A stretch of 64,000 nt of DNA from JAOUEA01 sp963734685 (GCA_963734685.1 CAVTIC010000001.1:1178001-1242000), one strand, 5' to 3'; shown: positions 36,027 to 45,199, numbered from the stretch's first letter. Notes: a model not told the origin generated them from the letters alone. Numbers and translations: made by a program.

Positions 36027-38983
36027 GGACCGGTCGTGGGGGTCTCGGCGAGGCGCTCGCACAACACGCGGATCACGCCGAGCGCCGTCTCAGGTCGTTC
36101 GCGCAGGATCGACTCGAACTGCGGCCGCCCGATCGAGAGCACCCGAACGTCCCCTCGCGCGACGAGTCCGGCGACGCGTGGCCGGTTCGTGATCACCGCC
36201 ATCTCGCCGACGGCGTCGCCGGCCGAGCGCATCGCGACGACGTGTTCGCCCGATGCATCGGCCACGACGACGGCGACCTCGCCGCTCACGATGATGTGCA
36301 TCGCGTCTCCCTGCCCTCCCTGCTCAGCGATCGTCTCGCCGTCGGAGAAGGCATGCTCTTCGGAGATGAGGGCGATCGGCTCCAGGTCCGGGGGCGGGAG
36401 CTCCGCGAACAGTGGCACCTTCCGCAGGAACAACACCCGCTCCATCGTCGACAACGTCGGCAGCGTCTGCGTCATGGATCCTCCTTCGGTCTGATCGACG
36501 ATCTGGGCACCCGCCAGGTCCGCGCACCTGCGGATCCAGTCGTCGGGGTCCTCCCTGAGCCGATCGACGACGGCCTCCTGATCTGCGCGCTCGGACGGGC
36601 CGTCCCACATCGACACCAGCGGGCGAACGATGTCGCGAGCTCCCACGCTCTCGATCACCTCGAGTGCATCGGCACGTCGTGCGGGATCGGTGACGGAGAT
36701 GTTCTCGAGGGCCACGGAGATCGCATCGCCGCCTCGGAGCACGGACGTGGCGCGCAATCCGGAGCGTGCCTCGCGTTCCGATCGCGCGAGGAGCGAATCC
36801 CTCAGTAATCCGAGCCGTTCGTCGTGGGGGTCGGGGATCGCCGCGCCCAGCCGGTGGCTCTCGACCGCCCGGGCGACCGCCGCCACCGCGAACCGATGCA
36901 CGTCGTTCGCGCGTCCATCGATCGGGAGGCGTTCGAGCGCTGACAGCGCGCCCGCTCGGCGTTCGGGAACGTCGAGCGATCGAACGACGGGATCGACGGC
37001 AGGGGTGCCGATCGCCGCGAGCGACTCGGCGACCGCCTCGCGGACGCTCTGCTGATCGTCGGCCATCGCCGCGACGAGGAGGTCGAGCGCTCGGCTCGGG
37101 GCGATCGCCGCGAGCGCCCGGGCGGCGTCCGCACGAACGGTCGGGGCGTCGTCGTGGAGCCCCGCGGCCGCGACGTCGAAGAGGTCAGGGGCCTCGAGCC
37201 CTCGCATCGCGCGGAAGGCGGTACCGCGGACGGCTTCCTCGTCGGCTCCGGCGAGCTCGAGCAGCGTTGCCGTTCCCGCGGGATCCCTGGTGAGCCGAAC
37301 GAGCACGGCCGCGGCGCCGGCCCGGACCACCGGATCGGGGTCTCGTAGGAGCGGACCCACGAACCACGAGACCGCGTCGACCGGCACGTCGATCGACTCG
37401 ACCGCTTCGACCGTGGCGAGTCGGACCCCGGGGTCGGGATCGGTCGACCGTTCCAGGATCGCCGCCAGCCTGGCCGAGGCACCGGCCCGCGCGAGCGAAC
37501 GGATCGCGGTGGCGCGGACGACTGCGTCCTCGTCCTGCAGCGAGGCCACGAGCCCTCCGATCGCTTCCTGCGTCGGCATGTCGCCGAGCACGTGCGCCGC
37601 GACCCTGCGGACATGCGGATCCGGATCGGAGAGCGCGGTGACCGCGATCGAGACCGCGGACTGATCGGCTCGAGCCAACCCGAACGGCTCGGCTCCCACA
37701 GGGGTCGCGTCGAACACGTTCGGTCGGCCTTGCCGCAGGGCCTTCACCAATTCGCGCGGGTAGGCCCGGCGCACGCCGAACATCGCCACCGTCGCGAGCA
37801 CGGCGCACGCGAAGCCGACACCGTAGAGCACCGACGGGGACAAGGCTCGCTCGCCCACGAGGGCGATGACGCCGGCGAGGACCGTGCCCACCTGCGTCGG
37901 ACCCCCGTACAGGAACGCCCGTGTCTGATCGCGACGATCCGGCGGGACGGTGTTGACCACCGCTTCCCAGGAGCTGCTGGCCCCGCCTTGGATCCACGCC
38001 ACCTGGGCGAATCGGAACACCAACAGCGCGCCGAAGCTCGCGAGGATCGCCAGCACACCGAACGTCGCGACGTACAGCACCGGTAGCACCAGCATCACGG
38101 TCGGCACCCCGAAACGTGCGAGGAGCCGGTTGGTCACGAACAGCGACATCAGGAACGCCAGGCCGGTCGAGAGCGCGAAGAACAGTCCGAAGAAGCCGGC
38201 GAGGTCGTCGGGGTTCGGGTATCGGGCGGTCGCCGCACGCGAGAACGGCAGATACAGCGAGAAGAACAGCAACGAGAACAAGATCGCACCCAGCGACAGC
38301 CAGCGCATCAGCGTGGACCGCCGGACGTACCGGAACCCGCTCGTCAGCTGATCGATGGGACGAGCGTCGTTGTGCGGCGGTCGCGCGGCGATGCGGGAGC
38401 GGTCGGCGGTCGCGAGCAGCCGGGAGCCCAAGAGCGCGACCGCGACGAGGGTGCCGACCCAGACCAGCAGCAGGTTGGAAGTGCCGAGGGTCGAAGCGAG
38501 TGGCTTCGTGGCGAGTCCACCGACCACGAATCCGAGCACCCCGCCCGCACCGATCAGGGGGAAGAAGCGTTTGGCCTGCCGCGTGTCCGTGACGAGGCCG
38601 GCGAGTCCCCAGACCGCCAGCCCCATGACGAAGTAGGCCACGCCCTGCACGAGCCACAGGACGGGCGTGAGCCACGGGATGTCGCCGGCGAGCCCGATCC
38701 GCCCGGCGAGCGCGACCACCGCGAGCGCGAGCGGGATCATGATGCACGCCCGCCCCCGGCCGATGTGACCGAGTAGGGCGCCGAAGCCGAGCATGACCAG
38801 GAACATCGTGCCGCCGAGGATCAGGTACAGGACGGGCAGCTTCTCCACGCCGTAGCGCGCGAAGAACAACGCCTCGATGCCGCTTTGGCCGATCGTCAGC
38901 CCGGCGGACGCGAAGAACGACGTGGCGACCGCGAGGCCCACGGGTCGGCCCTCGCCCGGCTTGAGCCCGAGGAGCCGGATCAC
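35987..38983 (-). CDS. MFS-type transporter / HEAT-repeat / cyclic-nucleotide-binding fusion
   Basis: Protein of 998 residues in three parts. Residues 1-420 are a 12-helix major-facilitator-type region (FLVMLGFGALLGHIGRG, AVWGLAGLVTDTRQAKRFFP, distantly like ATP/ADP-antiporter-type MFS proteins). Residues 430-830 are HEAT-like repeats (SDPDPHVRRVAAHVLGD, RDPDPVVRAGAAAVLVRL, HDDAPTVRADAARALAAI). Residues 845-985 are a cNMP-binding domain; its phosphate cassette VGEMAVITNRPRVAGLVA keeps the Glu and Arg needed for cyclic nucleotide. It converges on the two cyclase genes, so it is a candidate effector for their product. A strong internal ribosome site precedes the cNMP domain. Substrate of the transporter part is unknown. 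Confidence 0.87.
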   Translation of the reverse strand: MIRLLGLKPGEGRPVGLAVATSFFASAGLTIGQSGIEALFFARYGVEKLPVLYLILGGTMFLVMLGFGALLGHIGRGRACIMIPLALAVVALAGRIGLAGDIPWLTPVLWLVQGVAYFVMGLAVWGLAGLVTDTRQAKRFFPLIGAGGVLGFVVGGLATKPLASTLGTSNLLLVWVGTLVAVALLGSRLLATADRSRIAARPPHNDARPIDQLTSGFRYVRRSTLMRWLSLGAILFSLLFFSLYLPFSRAATARYPNPDDLAGFFGLFFALSTGLAFLMSLFVTNRLLARFGVPTVMLVLPVLYVATFGVLAILASFGALLVFRFAQVAWIQGGASSSWEAVVNTVPPDRRDQTRAFLYGGPTQVGTVLAGVIALVGERALSPSVLYGVGFACAVLATVAMFGVRRAYPRELVKALRQGRPNVFDATPVGAEPFGLARADQSAVSIAVTALSDPDPHVRRVAAHVLGDMPTQEAIGGLVASLQDEDAVVRATAIRSLARAGASARLAAILERSTDPDPGVRLATVEAVESIDVPVDAVSWFVGPLLRDPDPVVRAGAAAVLVRLTRDPAGTATLLELAGADEEAVRGTAFRAMRGLEAPDLFDVAAAGLHDDAPTVRADAARALAAIAPSRALDLLVAAMADDQQSVREAVAESLAAIGTPAVDPVVRSLDVPERRAGALSALERLPIDGRANDVHRFAVAAVARAVESHRLGAAIPDPHDERLGLLRDSLLARSEREARSGLRATSVLRGGDAISVALENISVTDPARRADALEVIESVGARDIVRPLVSMWDGPSERADQEAVVDRLREDPDDWIRRCADLAGAQIVDQTEGGSMTQTLPTLSTMERVLFLRKVPLFAELPPPDLEPIALISEEHAFSDGETIAEQGGQGDAMHIIVSGEVAVVVADASGEHVVAMRSAGDAVGEMAVITNRPRVAGLVARGDVRVLSIGRPQFESILRERPETALGVIRVLCERLAETPTTGPQSGASGTTTASA
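36473..36486 (-). promoter_or_regulatory. internal ribosome-binding site and ATG within the MFS-HEAT-cNMP gene
   Basis: On the minus strand AAGGAGG, a full anti-Shine-Dalgarno match, lies four bases before an in-frame ATG (codon 837). Initiation here would give a free 162-residue cNMP-binding protein (MTQTLPTLSTMERVLFLR...) from the same message. The joint between HEAT repeats and cNMP domain is exactly at this point. Confidence 0.6.
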
Positions 38984-38987
38984 GGGC

Positions 38988-39704
38988 TCACGGCTGACGG
39001 GTCGCGACCCCGAAGAAGAACTCCGCGCCGGTCGTGCGTATGTCGGCGCTCCAGCCGAGCTCGGCGAGCGCGCCGGTGAGCTGGTCGGGCCGGTAGAAGA
39101 CCTTCACGATCGTGTACTCCCGACCGTCGGTCAGGCGACGCCGGTGTGCGAAGTCGGGACCGTCATCGACGGCTTCGCCGGCGTTCGACCGACGGGTCTC
39201 GGCACCGGCGATATCGTCACAGAAGAAGACGCGACCACCCGGCGCGAGCCACCCGGCGAGCCGCTCCCAGAACTCATCGAACCGTTCGGGCAGGACGTGC
39301 GAGATGAGGAAGGCGAAGAAGATCACGTCGAACCGAACGCCCTCGGGGGGCTCCCACGTGAAGAGATCGCCGTGCGCATACTCGACACGCGGGTCGGCCA
39401 CGCGTTCGCGGTTGATGGCGAGCGCCGAGGCAGCCGCGTCGAGGGCGATCAGTCGCTCTGCCCGGGGGGCGAGGTGACGCGTGAACAGTCCGGTGCCCGC
39501 TGCCAGCTCGAGCACGACGCCGGTCAGGTCGAGATCGTCGACCGCGGCCTCGAGGCAGGCGGTCTCCTCGAACCATCGGACGTTGCCCTCGGGGCCAAGG
39601 TCGTAGATGCCGCGCCGATACCAGACATCGTCGTACTCAGGAGCTCGGTCCTCGTAGTACCGGCTCTGGTCCTGCAGGATCTGCTCGACCTCTCGTCGCT
39701 CCAC
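38988..39704 (-). CDS. class I SAM-dependent methyltransferase
   Basis: Methyltransferase of 238 residues. Motif I is VVLELAAGTGLFTRHLAP, the acidic post-I residue is in LIALDAAASALAI, and motif II is FDVIFFAFLISHVLPE; the post-motif segment is LAPGGRVFFCDDIAG. The N-terminal QDQSRYYEDRAPEYDDVWYR is typical of small-molecule or ubiquinone/menaquinone-type (UbiE-like) methyltransferases of this class. It is 4 bases upstream of the MFS fusion gene, so the two are co-transcribed. The acceptor is unknown. Confidence 0.87.
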   Translation of the reverse strand: MERREVEQILQDQSRYYEDRAPEYDDVWYRRGIYDLGPEGNVRWFEETACLEAAVDDLDLTGVVLELAAGTGLFTRHLAPRAERLIALDAAASALAINRERVADPRVEYAHGDLFTWEPPEGVRFDVIFFAFLISHVLPERFDEFWERLAGWLAPGGRVFFCDDIAGAETRRSNAGEAVDDGPDFAHRRRLTDGREYTIVKVFYRPDQLTGALAELGWSADIRTTGAEFFFGVATRQP

Positions 39705-39877
39705 ACGCGCCTCTGGGCGAGTCTACTCGGCGTGGACCTCGTGGTCGCTGCACGGCGGGTCGTGTTCGGCCGAGATCCGGCGGACCGGGCGCCGCTCCGT
39801 CGGGTGGCAGTCACCGGACGCGCCGACCATCGCGGCGAGGTCCGAATGAACCTGTGGACCCACTCGCGCGGGCTCGG

Positions 39878-40096
39878 TCAGTCCCTCAGCACCCGTTCTT
39901 CGAGCACGTGGTCGGCGCAGAAGTGTTGCCGGTTGCCGTCGTCGTCCGGCACCGACCCGATCGCTGGCTTCCCGCAGGCGTCGCCGATCGCCACCGTGGC
40001 AGGAGCGCCGATCTTCGCCGTCTCGCGCTCCCTGATCATCTGCTGCATGACGAGGGCGACGTCGACGTACTGGCATGTGAGGAACGGGTCGTTCAT
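39878..40096 (-). CDS. small Cys-containing protein, unknown
   Basis: Frame of 72 residues with an ATG start. No family is recognised. CGKPAIGSVPDDDGNRQHFC followed by ADH has the look of a small metal-binding knuckle (Cys, then His-x-Cys-x-x-His). It sits upstream of the methyltransferase on the same strand, separated by 173 bases in which I see nothing else. Other frames over the same bases are longer but less protein-like. Confidence 0.5.
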   Translation of the reverse strand: MNDPFLTCQYVDVALVMQQMIRERETAKIGAPATVAIGDACGKPAIGSVPDDDGNRQHFCADHVLEERVLRD

Positions 40097-40164
40097 GTGT
40101 GCAGTCTGCGCCGCTCAGGTCCGGCAGACCATCGGCTGTCGGCCGCGTGTCGCTCGGCGAAGGT

Positions 40165-41439
40165 CTACTGATCCCGGGCGGTCAGGGGAGGCCGCCTGCC
40201 TCGTCGGTCGTGTCGACGCCGTTGGCTGTTCCGTCCCGTGGGCGTGCGACCCTGCCCGTTACGCCCCTGGTGCGGCACGGGTTTCGACAGCCCGGCCTGG
40301 ACGAATTCGGCGTGCAGGTCGAGTTGCTTCGCGATGCGACCGACGTCCATGCGCTGGTCCGGGGTGACGAACGTGACGCCTTCGCCACCGCGGCCGGCCC
40401 GCGCCGTACGGCCGACCCGATGGACGTACGCCTTGTCGTCGGCGGGCGCATCGAAGTTGACCACGTGGGTGATGTCGTCGAGGTCCAAGCCACGAGCCGC
40501 GACGTCGGTCGCCACGAGCACGTCGTTCGCGCCGCTCGCGAACCGTCCGAGTGACCGCTCCCGCTGGGGCTGCGACATGCCGCCGTGCAGCTCGCCGGCG
40601 CTGAAGCCTTCCTTGCGCAGGTTGCGCGCGAGACGGTCGGCACCCCGCTGGGTGCGCACGAAGATCAGCGTGAGACCACGGTCTCCCGCCAGCTCGCGCA
40701 CGAGCGCCCTGGTCTTCTGAGGGTGCTCCACGGCGATGAAGCGATGCGTGGCGTGGTTGATGTTCGGCCCGGGCTCCCCGTTCTCGTGCAGCACCGCGTC
40801 GCGCGTGAACCGCTTCGCGAGCCGCCCCACCTCGCCGTCGAGGGTCGCGGAGAACAGCATCGTTTGGCGGTCGGGGCGCAGCATCTCGAGGATGCGGGTG
40901 ACGTCGGGCAGGAAGCCCATGTCCAACATCCGGTCGGCCTCGTCGAGCACGCAGGCGCGCACGCGATCGAGGCGCAGGATCTTCCGCGCCACGAGGTCGA
41001 GCAGGCGTCCGGGGGTCGCGATCACGATGTCGGCGTGGCGCGCGCGCTTGGCCTGCGGGCCGATGCCGACGCCGCCGTAGACGGACGCCACCTGCAGGTG
41101 CCGCACGTCGGCGATCGCCCGGAACTCCTCCGTGACCTGACTCGCCAGCTCCCGCGTGGGGGCCAGGATCAGCCCCGTCGGGCTCTTGCCGCTCGGGTGG
41201 AGCCGCTCGACGAGAGGCACGGCGAAGGCGAGCGTCTTGCCCGACCCGGTCCGCGAGCGCGCCAGCACATCACGGCCTGCGAGGGCATCGGGCAGCACCA
41301 GCGACTGGATCGCGAATGGTCGTTCGATGCCGCGCATGCGAAGGGCCTGCGCGATGGGCTCGGAGACCCCGAGCGCTCGGAAGGTGGGCTGTTCGGGTTC
41401 GTGTTCGATGGATCTCGCGGTTGCATCGGTGGTTCGCAC
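40165..41439 (-). CDS. DEAD-box RNA helicase
   Basis: ATP-dependent RNA helicase of 424 residues. In order: Q-motif (FRALGVSEPIAQALRMRGI, PFAIQ), motif I SRTGSGKT, Ia PTRELASQV, Ib TPGRL, II VLDEADRMLD, III SAT, IV LIFVRT, V ATDVAARGLDLDDITHVVNF and VI HRVGRTARAG. The C-terminal 45 residues are very basic and Arg/Gln-rich (RNSQRRRHDRRGRR), fitting an RNA-binding tail of the RhlE/CshA kind involved in ribosome assembly or cold adaptation. The 257 bases between its start and the divergent small gene would hold both promoters and leave room for a long regulatory leader. Confidence 0.94.
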   Translation of the reverse strand: MRTTDATARSIEHEPEQPTFRALGVSEPIAQALRMRGIERPFAIQSLVLPDALAGRDVLARSRTGSGKTLAFAVPLVERLHPSGKSPTGLILAPTRELASQVTEEFRAIADVRHLQVASVYGGVGIGPQAKRARHADIVIATPGRLLDLVARKILRLDRVRACVLDEADRMLDMGFLPDVTRILEMLRPDRQTMLFSATLDGEVGRLAKRFTRDAVLHENGEPGPNINHATHRFIAVEHPQKTRALVRELAGDRGLTLIFVRTQRGADRLARNLRKEGFSAGELHGGMSQPQRERSLGRFASGANDVLVATDVAARGLDLDDITHVVNFDAPADDKAYVHRVGRTARAGRGGEGVTFVTPDQRMDVGRIAKQLDLHAEFVQAGLSKPVPHQGRNGQGRTPTGRNSQRRRHDRRGRRPPLTARDQ

Positions 41440-41696
41440 GGTTCTGTGTGTCCTCTCCTGAGTCGTGATCGGTGCGCGTCGAGGGCAGGCGCCTCTGCGC
41501 AGGGAACGCCCAGGAAGGGCGGAGCGTGCGAAGGATCGCGAGACTTCGTCGCGCGCGCGTCTCGTGCGAGATCGGCGCGGTCACGACCAAGGATACGCGA
41601 TGAGGCATGCCGACGGTGGGACGTGGCCCGAACAGCGCCCGAGCCGGCCGGATGTGACATCCTGGGGGGACACATCGCCCAGGGAAGGGGCAGATC

Positions 41697-41831
41697 ATGG
41701 CCAGCAAGGACAAGGGCGGCGCGAAGGGCTCCAAGACGGCGGCCAGCAAGACCTTGAAGGAGAAGCGGGCCGCGAAGAAGGCCAAGGGCAAGAGCGGCTC
41801 TGGCTCGTCGGACTGGAGCCTGAACAAGTAG
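41697..41831 (+). CDS. 44-residue lysine-rich basic protein
   Basis: Very small gene: MASKDKGGAKGSKTAASKTL, then KEKRAAKKAKGKSGSG and SSDWSLNK. About a third of the residues are Lys or Arg, with Ala, Gly and Ser making up most of the rest. AGGGAAGGGG lies upstream of the ATG, and codons are strongly GC-biased at third positions (AAG, GCC, GGC), which supports real coding. The composition suggests a disordered nucleic-acid-binding or ribosome-associated peptide, reminiscent of histone H1-like tails. It is divergent from the DEAD-box helicase and 68 bases before the glycosyltransferase. Function is unknown. Confidence 0.7.
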   Translation: MASKDKGGAKGSKTAASKTLKEKRAAKKAKGKSGSGSSDWSLNK

Positions 41832-41899
41832 CGCGGAACCTCCATACCCGCGCACAGGCGCGGCCCGGGCTTCGCCTCCTCGGGAACGGATACCCTCGG

Positions 41900-42979
41900 A
41901 TGACGATGCCCGTTCCCAGCTCATCATGGACCTCGCTGCGCGTCGCGATGCTGGCGCCGATCTCCTGGCGCGTTCCGCCTCGCCACTACGGACCGTGGGA
42001 GCAGTTCGTGTCGCTGCTCACCGAGGGTCTGGTGGCGCACGGCGTCGACGTCACGTTGTTCGCGACGGCCGACTCCCTCACCTCCGCGCGACTCGTCGGC
42101 ACGGCGCCCACCGGGTACTCGGAGGACGAGCGTCTCGACGCCAAGGTCTGGGAAGGACTGCACATCGCCGCGGTGTTCGAGCGGGCCGATGAGTTCGACC
42201 TGATCCACAACAACTTCGACTTCCTGCCGCTCACGTACAGCGGGCTCGTGGAGACGCCGGTCGTGACCACGATCCACGGGTTCTCGTCGGAACGCATCGT
42301 GCCGGTGTTCGAGCGCTACGCCGACCGGAGTCACTACGTCGCGATCAGCGATGCCGACCGGCATCCGAGCCTCGACTACGCGGCGACGATCCACCACGGC
42401 ATCGACGTCGGGCGGTTCCCGCTCGGCGAGACGCCCGAGGATTCGCTGTTGTTCTTCGGCCGCATCCATCCCGACAAGGGCGTCGAGGAAGCGATCGAGG
42501 TGGCCGCGCTGGCCGGCATGCCGCTCACGATCGCCGGCATCGTGCAGGACGCCGCCTACTTCGAGGCACGCGTTCGGCCACATCTCGACGGGGAACGCGT
42601 CACCTACGTCGGCTCCGTCGGTCCGGAGGAGCGCGGTGCACTGCTGGGCGGTGCGATGGCGATGCTCCACCTGATCAACTTCGAGGAGCCGTTCGGCTTC
42701 AGCGTCGTCGAGTCGATGGCGTGTGGCACGCCGGTGATCGCTCGTCGTCGCGGCTCGATGCCCGAGATCGTGTGTCACGGGGAGAACGGATCGCTGGTGG
42801 ACTCGCTCGATGAGGCGGTCGACGCGGTCGAGGACGTTCGCGGTCTGGACCGGACGATGGTTCGAGCCTCGGTCGAGCACCGGTTCGACGTGTCCCGCAT
42901 GGTCGACGACTACCTTGCGCTCTACCGACGCATCGTCGACCCGACCCGGACGTTGACCCCCGTCCGCCGTGCGAGCTGA
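41900..42979 (+). CDS. GT4 family glycosyltransferase
   Basis: GT-B-fold retaining glycosyltransferase of 359 residues. The N-terminal acceptor domain begins LRVAMLAPISWRVPPRHYGPW; the C-terminal donor domain has LLFFGRIHPDKGVEEAIEVA and the E-x7-E motif in EPFGFSVVESMACGTPVIA. A nucleotide-sugar hexose donor is expected, with surface or storage glycan as product; neither can be specified. The ATG at 41900 is four codons before the conserved region. The next gene, a glycoside hydrolase, overlaps its end by 11 bases, so they are coupled. Confidence 0.9.
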   Translation: MTMPVPSSSWTSLRVAMLAPISWRVPPRHYGPWEQFVSLLTEGLVAHGVDVTLFATADSLTSARLVGTAPTGYSEDERLDAKVWEGLHIAAVFERADEFDLIHNNFDFLPLTYSGLVETPVVTTIHGFSSERIVPVFERYADRSHYVAISDADRHPSLDYAATIHHGIDVGRFPLGETPEDSLLFFGRIHPDKGVEEAIEVAALAGMPLTIAGIVQDAAYFEARVRPHLDGERVTYVGSVGPEERGALLGGAMAMLHLINFEEPFGFSVVESMACGTPVIARRRGSMPEIVCHGENGSLVDSLDEAVDAVEDVRGLDRTMVRASVEHRFDVSRMVDDYLALYRRIVDPTRTLTPVRRAS

Positions 42980-44165
42980 TCCGCCGAACCCGACCTTCCG
43001 CCTCGGCGTGAACTACTGGCCGTCCCGCACCGCGATGGCCTGGTGGTCGAGGTTCGACGCCGGCGAGGTAGCCCGTGACTTCGAGCGCATCGCCGCGAGC
43101 GGCATGGACTCCGTGCGGCTGTTCCTGCTCTGGGAAGACTTCCAGCCGACGGCCGATCGGGTGGACCGCGACATGCTCCGCCGGCTGGTCGGGGTCGCCG
43201 ACGCGGCGGCCGGGGCGGGGCTGGGGTTGATGCCCACCTTGTTCACCGGCCACATGAGCGGTGTGAACTGGATCCCCGGCTGGGCCCTCGGCGGGATCGA
43301 GCGCGACGAACGGTTCCGGGTGGTGAGCCGAGGCCGGGTCGTCGGTGACGGACTCCGCGATTGGTACGTCGATCCCGACGTCGCAACCGCGCAGGCCTCG
43401 TTGGCCGGCGAGGCCGCGGCCGCGCTCGCCGGTCACGACGCGCTGTGGGCCTGGGACCTGGGCAACGAGCACTCGAACTGCGTCGTGCCACCCGATCGCG
43501 AGCATGGCCGTCGGTGGCTGCAGCAGATGACGTCGGCGATCCGGGTCGCGGATCGAACGGTCCCGATCACGATCGGGCTGCACATGGAGGACCTGGAGCG
43601 AGACCGCCACCTGGGGCCGCGCGAGGCGGCCGAGGTGTGCGACTTCCTCACGATGCACGGCTATCCGATCTACGCGCCGTGGGCCGATGGCGCGACCGAT
43701 GAGCACCTCGTGCCGTTCCTCGCTCGCCTCACGCACTGGCTCGGCGGCGGAGCCGACGTGCTGTTCTCCGAATTCGGCCTGCCGACGTTCCGTGAAGGCC
43801 GAGGGCACGAGCCGATGCTCGTGGAGGAGGGCGACGGTGCCCGGTACACGGCTGGTGTGCTCGACGGGCTGCGCGAGGCCGGATGCACGGGCGCCATGGT
43901 GTGGTGCCATGCCGACTACGTTCCCGAGATCTGGTCGGCGCCTCCGTTGGACGAAGCCCCGCACGAACGCTCCTTCGGGCTGTGGCGAGCCGACGGGTCG
44001 GAGAAGCCCGCCCTGGCGGAGGTCACGGCGTTCGCCGGGCGGTCACGGCTCGACCCCCCCGTGGACGACTGGGTCGATGTCGACCGGGACGAGTACTGGC
44101 GTGCTCCGGCCGCTGAGCTGGCGCGCCTGTACCGTCGCTACCGCGCGCGGGCGGGCGGCGCGTGA
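42969..44165 (+). CDS. GH5-like glycoside hydrolase (cellulase/mannanase type)
   Basis: TIM-barrel hydrolase of 398 residues with no signal peptide, so probably cytoplasmic. LGVNYWPSRTAMAWWSRFD opens the barrel, WAWDLGNEHSN gives the Asn-Glu acid/base of clan GH-A, and DVLFSEFGLPT gives the nucleophile Glu. MVWCHADY-type text (GAMVWCHADYVPEIW) follows as in GH5. A cytoplasmic location and coupling to a GT4 gene suggest processing of an endogenous oligosaccharide, not plant polysaccharide. Exact linkage specificity is not readable. Confidence 0.82.
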   Translation: MRADPPNPTFRLGVNYWPSRTAMAWWSRFDAGEVARDFERIAASGMDSVRLFLLWEDFQPTADRVDRDMLRRLVGVADAAAGAGLGLMPTLFTGHMSGVNWIPGWALGGIERDERFRVVSRGRVVGDGLRDWYVDPDVATAQASLAGEAAAALAGHDALWAWDLGNEHSNCVVPPDREHGRRWLQQMTSAIRVADRTVPITIGLHMEDLERDRHLGPREAAEVCDFLTMHGYPIYAPWADGATDEHLVPFLARLTHWLGGGADVLFSEFGLPTFREGRGHEPMLVEEGDGARYTAGVLDGLREAGCTGAMVWCHADYVPEIWSAPPLDEAPHERSFGLWRADGSEKPALAEVTAFAGRSRLDPPVDDWVDVDRDEYWRAPAAELARLYRRYRARAGGA

Positions 44166-44188
44166 TCGTCGGGGAGACGAGGCTCGCG

Positions 44189-45199
44189 TCAGGCGCTGTC
44201 TTCGTCGTGGCCGTAGTACTCATAGGCCGACATCGCCTTCCCGGTCGGTGACCGCCATGCCCGCTCCTGCTCCGGCAGCTTCCGCAGCGAGAGCGCCATC
44301 GCCTTGACATGTTCGGCGACCGAGCCGCAGCACGACCCGATGTAGCGAACACCCGCCTCTCGAGCGTCGGTGGCGAAGCGGCCGAGTTCGCCTCGCGCGA
44401 GCGTCATCGGCGTCAGCTCGTAGGGGAATTCGGACCACGACGTGAAGTCGGGCATCGCCTCGGTGGTCGCGTAGGCGACCGGCTGCGCCGCCACGGGCAC
44501 GGCCCCAGCCACCCCCCGCACCATCTCGACGGCGATCGGCAGCTGCTGGGCCGGCCCGTTCAGGCAGTTCACGCCGACGATGTCGGCCCCGGCCTCGGCG
44601 AGGCGTCGTGCGCACCCGGCGGCGTCGTCACCCTCGTACGACGTGGCGGGGAGCGTCTCGAACGCCATCGTCACCATCACAGGCAGCCCGGTCGCCTTCG
44701 CGCGCTCGACGAACAGCAGCGCCTCGCCGAGGAACGAGAACGTCTCGCCGATGAAGAAGTCGGGCGGCCCTGCGTCGATCTGGCCCTGAAGCTGCGCGTC
44801 GATCAGTTCCCGAACGTGGTCGGCGCTCCCGGGATCGGCCGGGTCGTAGGCCCACGTGAGCGAGAGGTTGCCGGCGACGAGGGCGTCGGCCTCGGCGGCG
44901 ACCTCTCGAGCGATGCGCACCGCGTTGCGGTTGATGTCGGCGACCTCGTCGCCCAGGCCGACCGTCGCGAGCTTGTCCTCGCTCGCGTAGAAGGTCATCG
45001 TCTGCAGCACCTCGGCGCCGGCACGCAGGAACTCACGATGGAGCTGGGCGAGCGCCTCGGGGTGCTCGATCACCACCTCGGGTGTGAACGGGCCCGCCTG
45101 CACGTACCCGCGCTTCTCGAGCTCGAGCAGGTAGCCGCCGTCCCCCAGCACCGGCCCCTGCGAGAGGCGTTCCAGGATCCCCCGTGACTCGGTCGACAT
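44189..45199 (-). CDS. homocysteine S-methyltransferase family protein (BHMT-like)
   Basis: Zinc-dependent methyltransferase barrel of 336 residues. LGDGGYLLELEKRGYV is the N-terminal family signature, AEVLQTMTFYASEDKL follows, and the zinc Cys ligands are in GVNCLNGPAQ and YIGSCCGSVAEH. It transfers a methyl group from betaine, S-methylmethionine or a related donor to homocysteine. The overall pattern, with GYVQAGPFTPEVVIEHPEAL, is closer to betaine-homocysteine methyltransferases than to MmuM. It is monocistronic, converging on the GH5-like gene. Confidence 0.86.
   Translation of the reverse strand: MSTESRGILERLSQGPVLGDGGYLLELEKRGYVQAGPFTPEVVIEHPEALAQLHREFLRAGAEVLQTMTFYASEDKLATVGLGDEVADINRNAVRIAREVAAEADALVAGNLSLTWAYDPADPGSADHVRELIDAQLQGQIDAGPPDFFIGETFSFLGEALLFVERAKATGLPVMVTMAFETLPATSYEGDDAAGCARRLAEAGADIVGVNCLNGPAQQLPIAVEMVRGVAGAVPVAAQPVAYATTEAMPDFTSWSEFPYELTPMTLARGELGRFATDAREAGVRYIGSCCGSVAEHVKAMALSLRKLPEQERAWRSPTGKAMSAYEYYGHDEDSA

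Noticed and set aside
41650..41662. GGATGTGACATCC palindrome as a Crp site
   Set aside because: It lacks the TGTGA-N6-TCACA arrangement and is a single short palindrome; kept only as a side note to the small basic gene.
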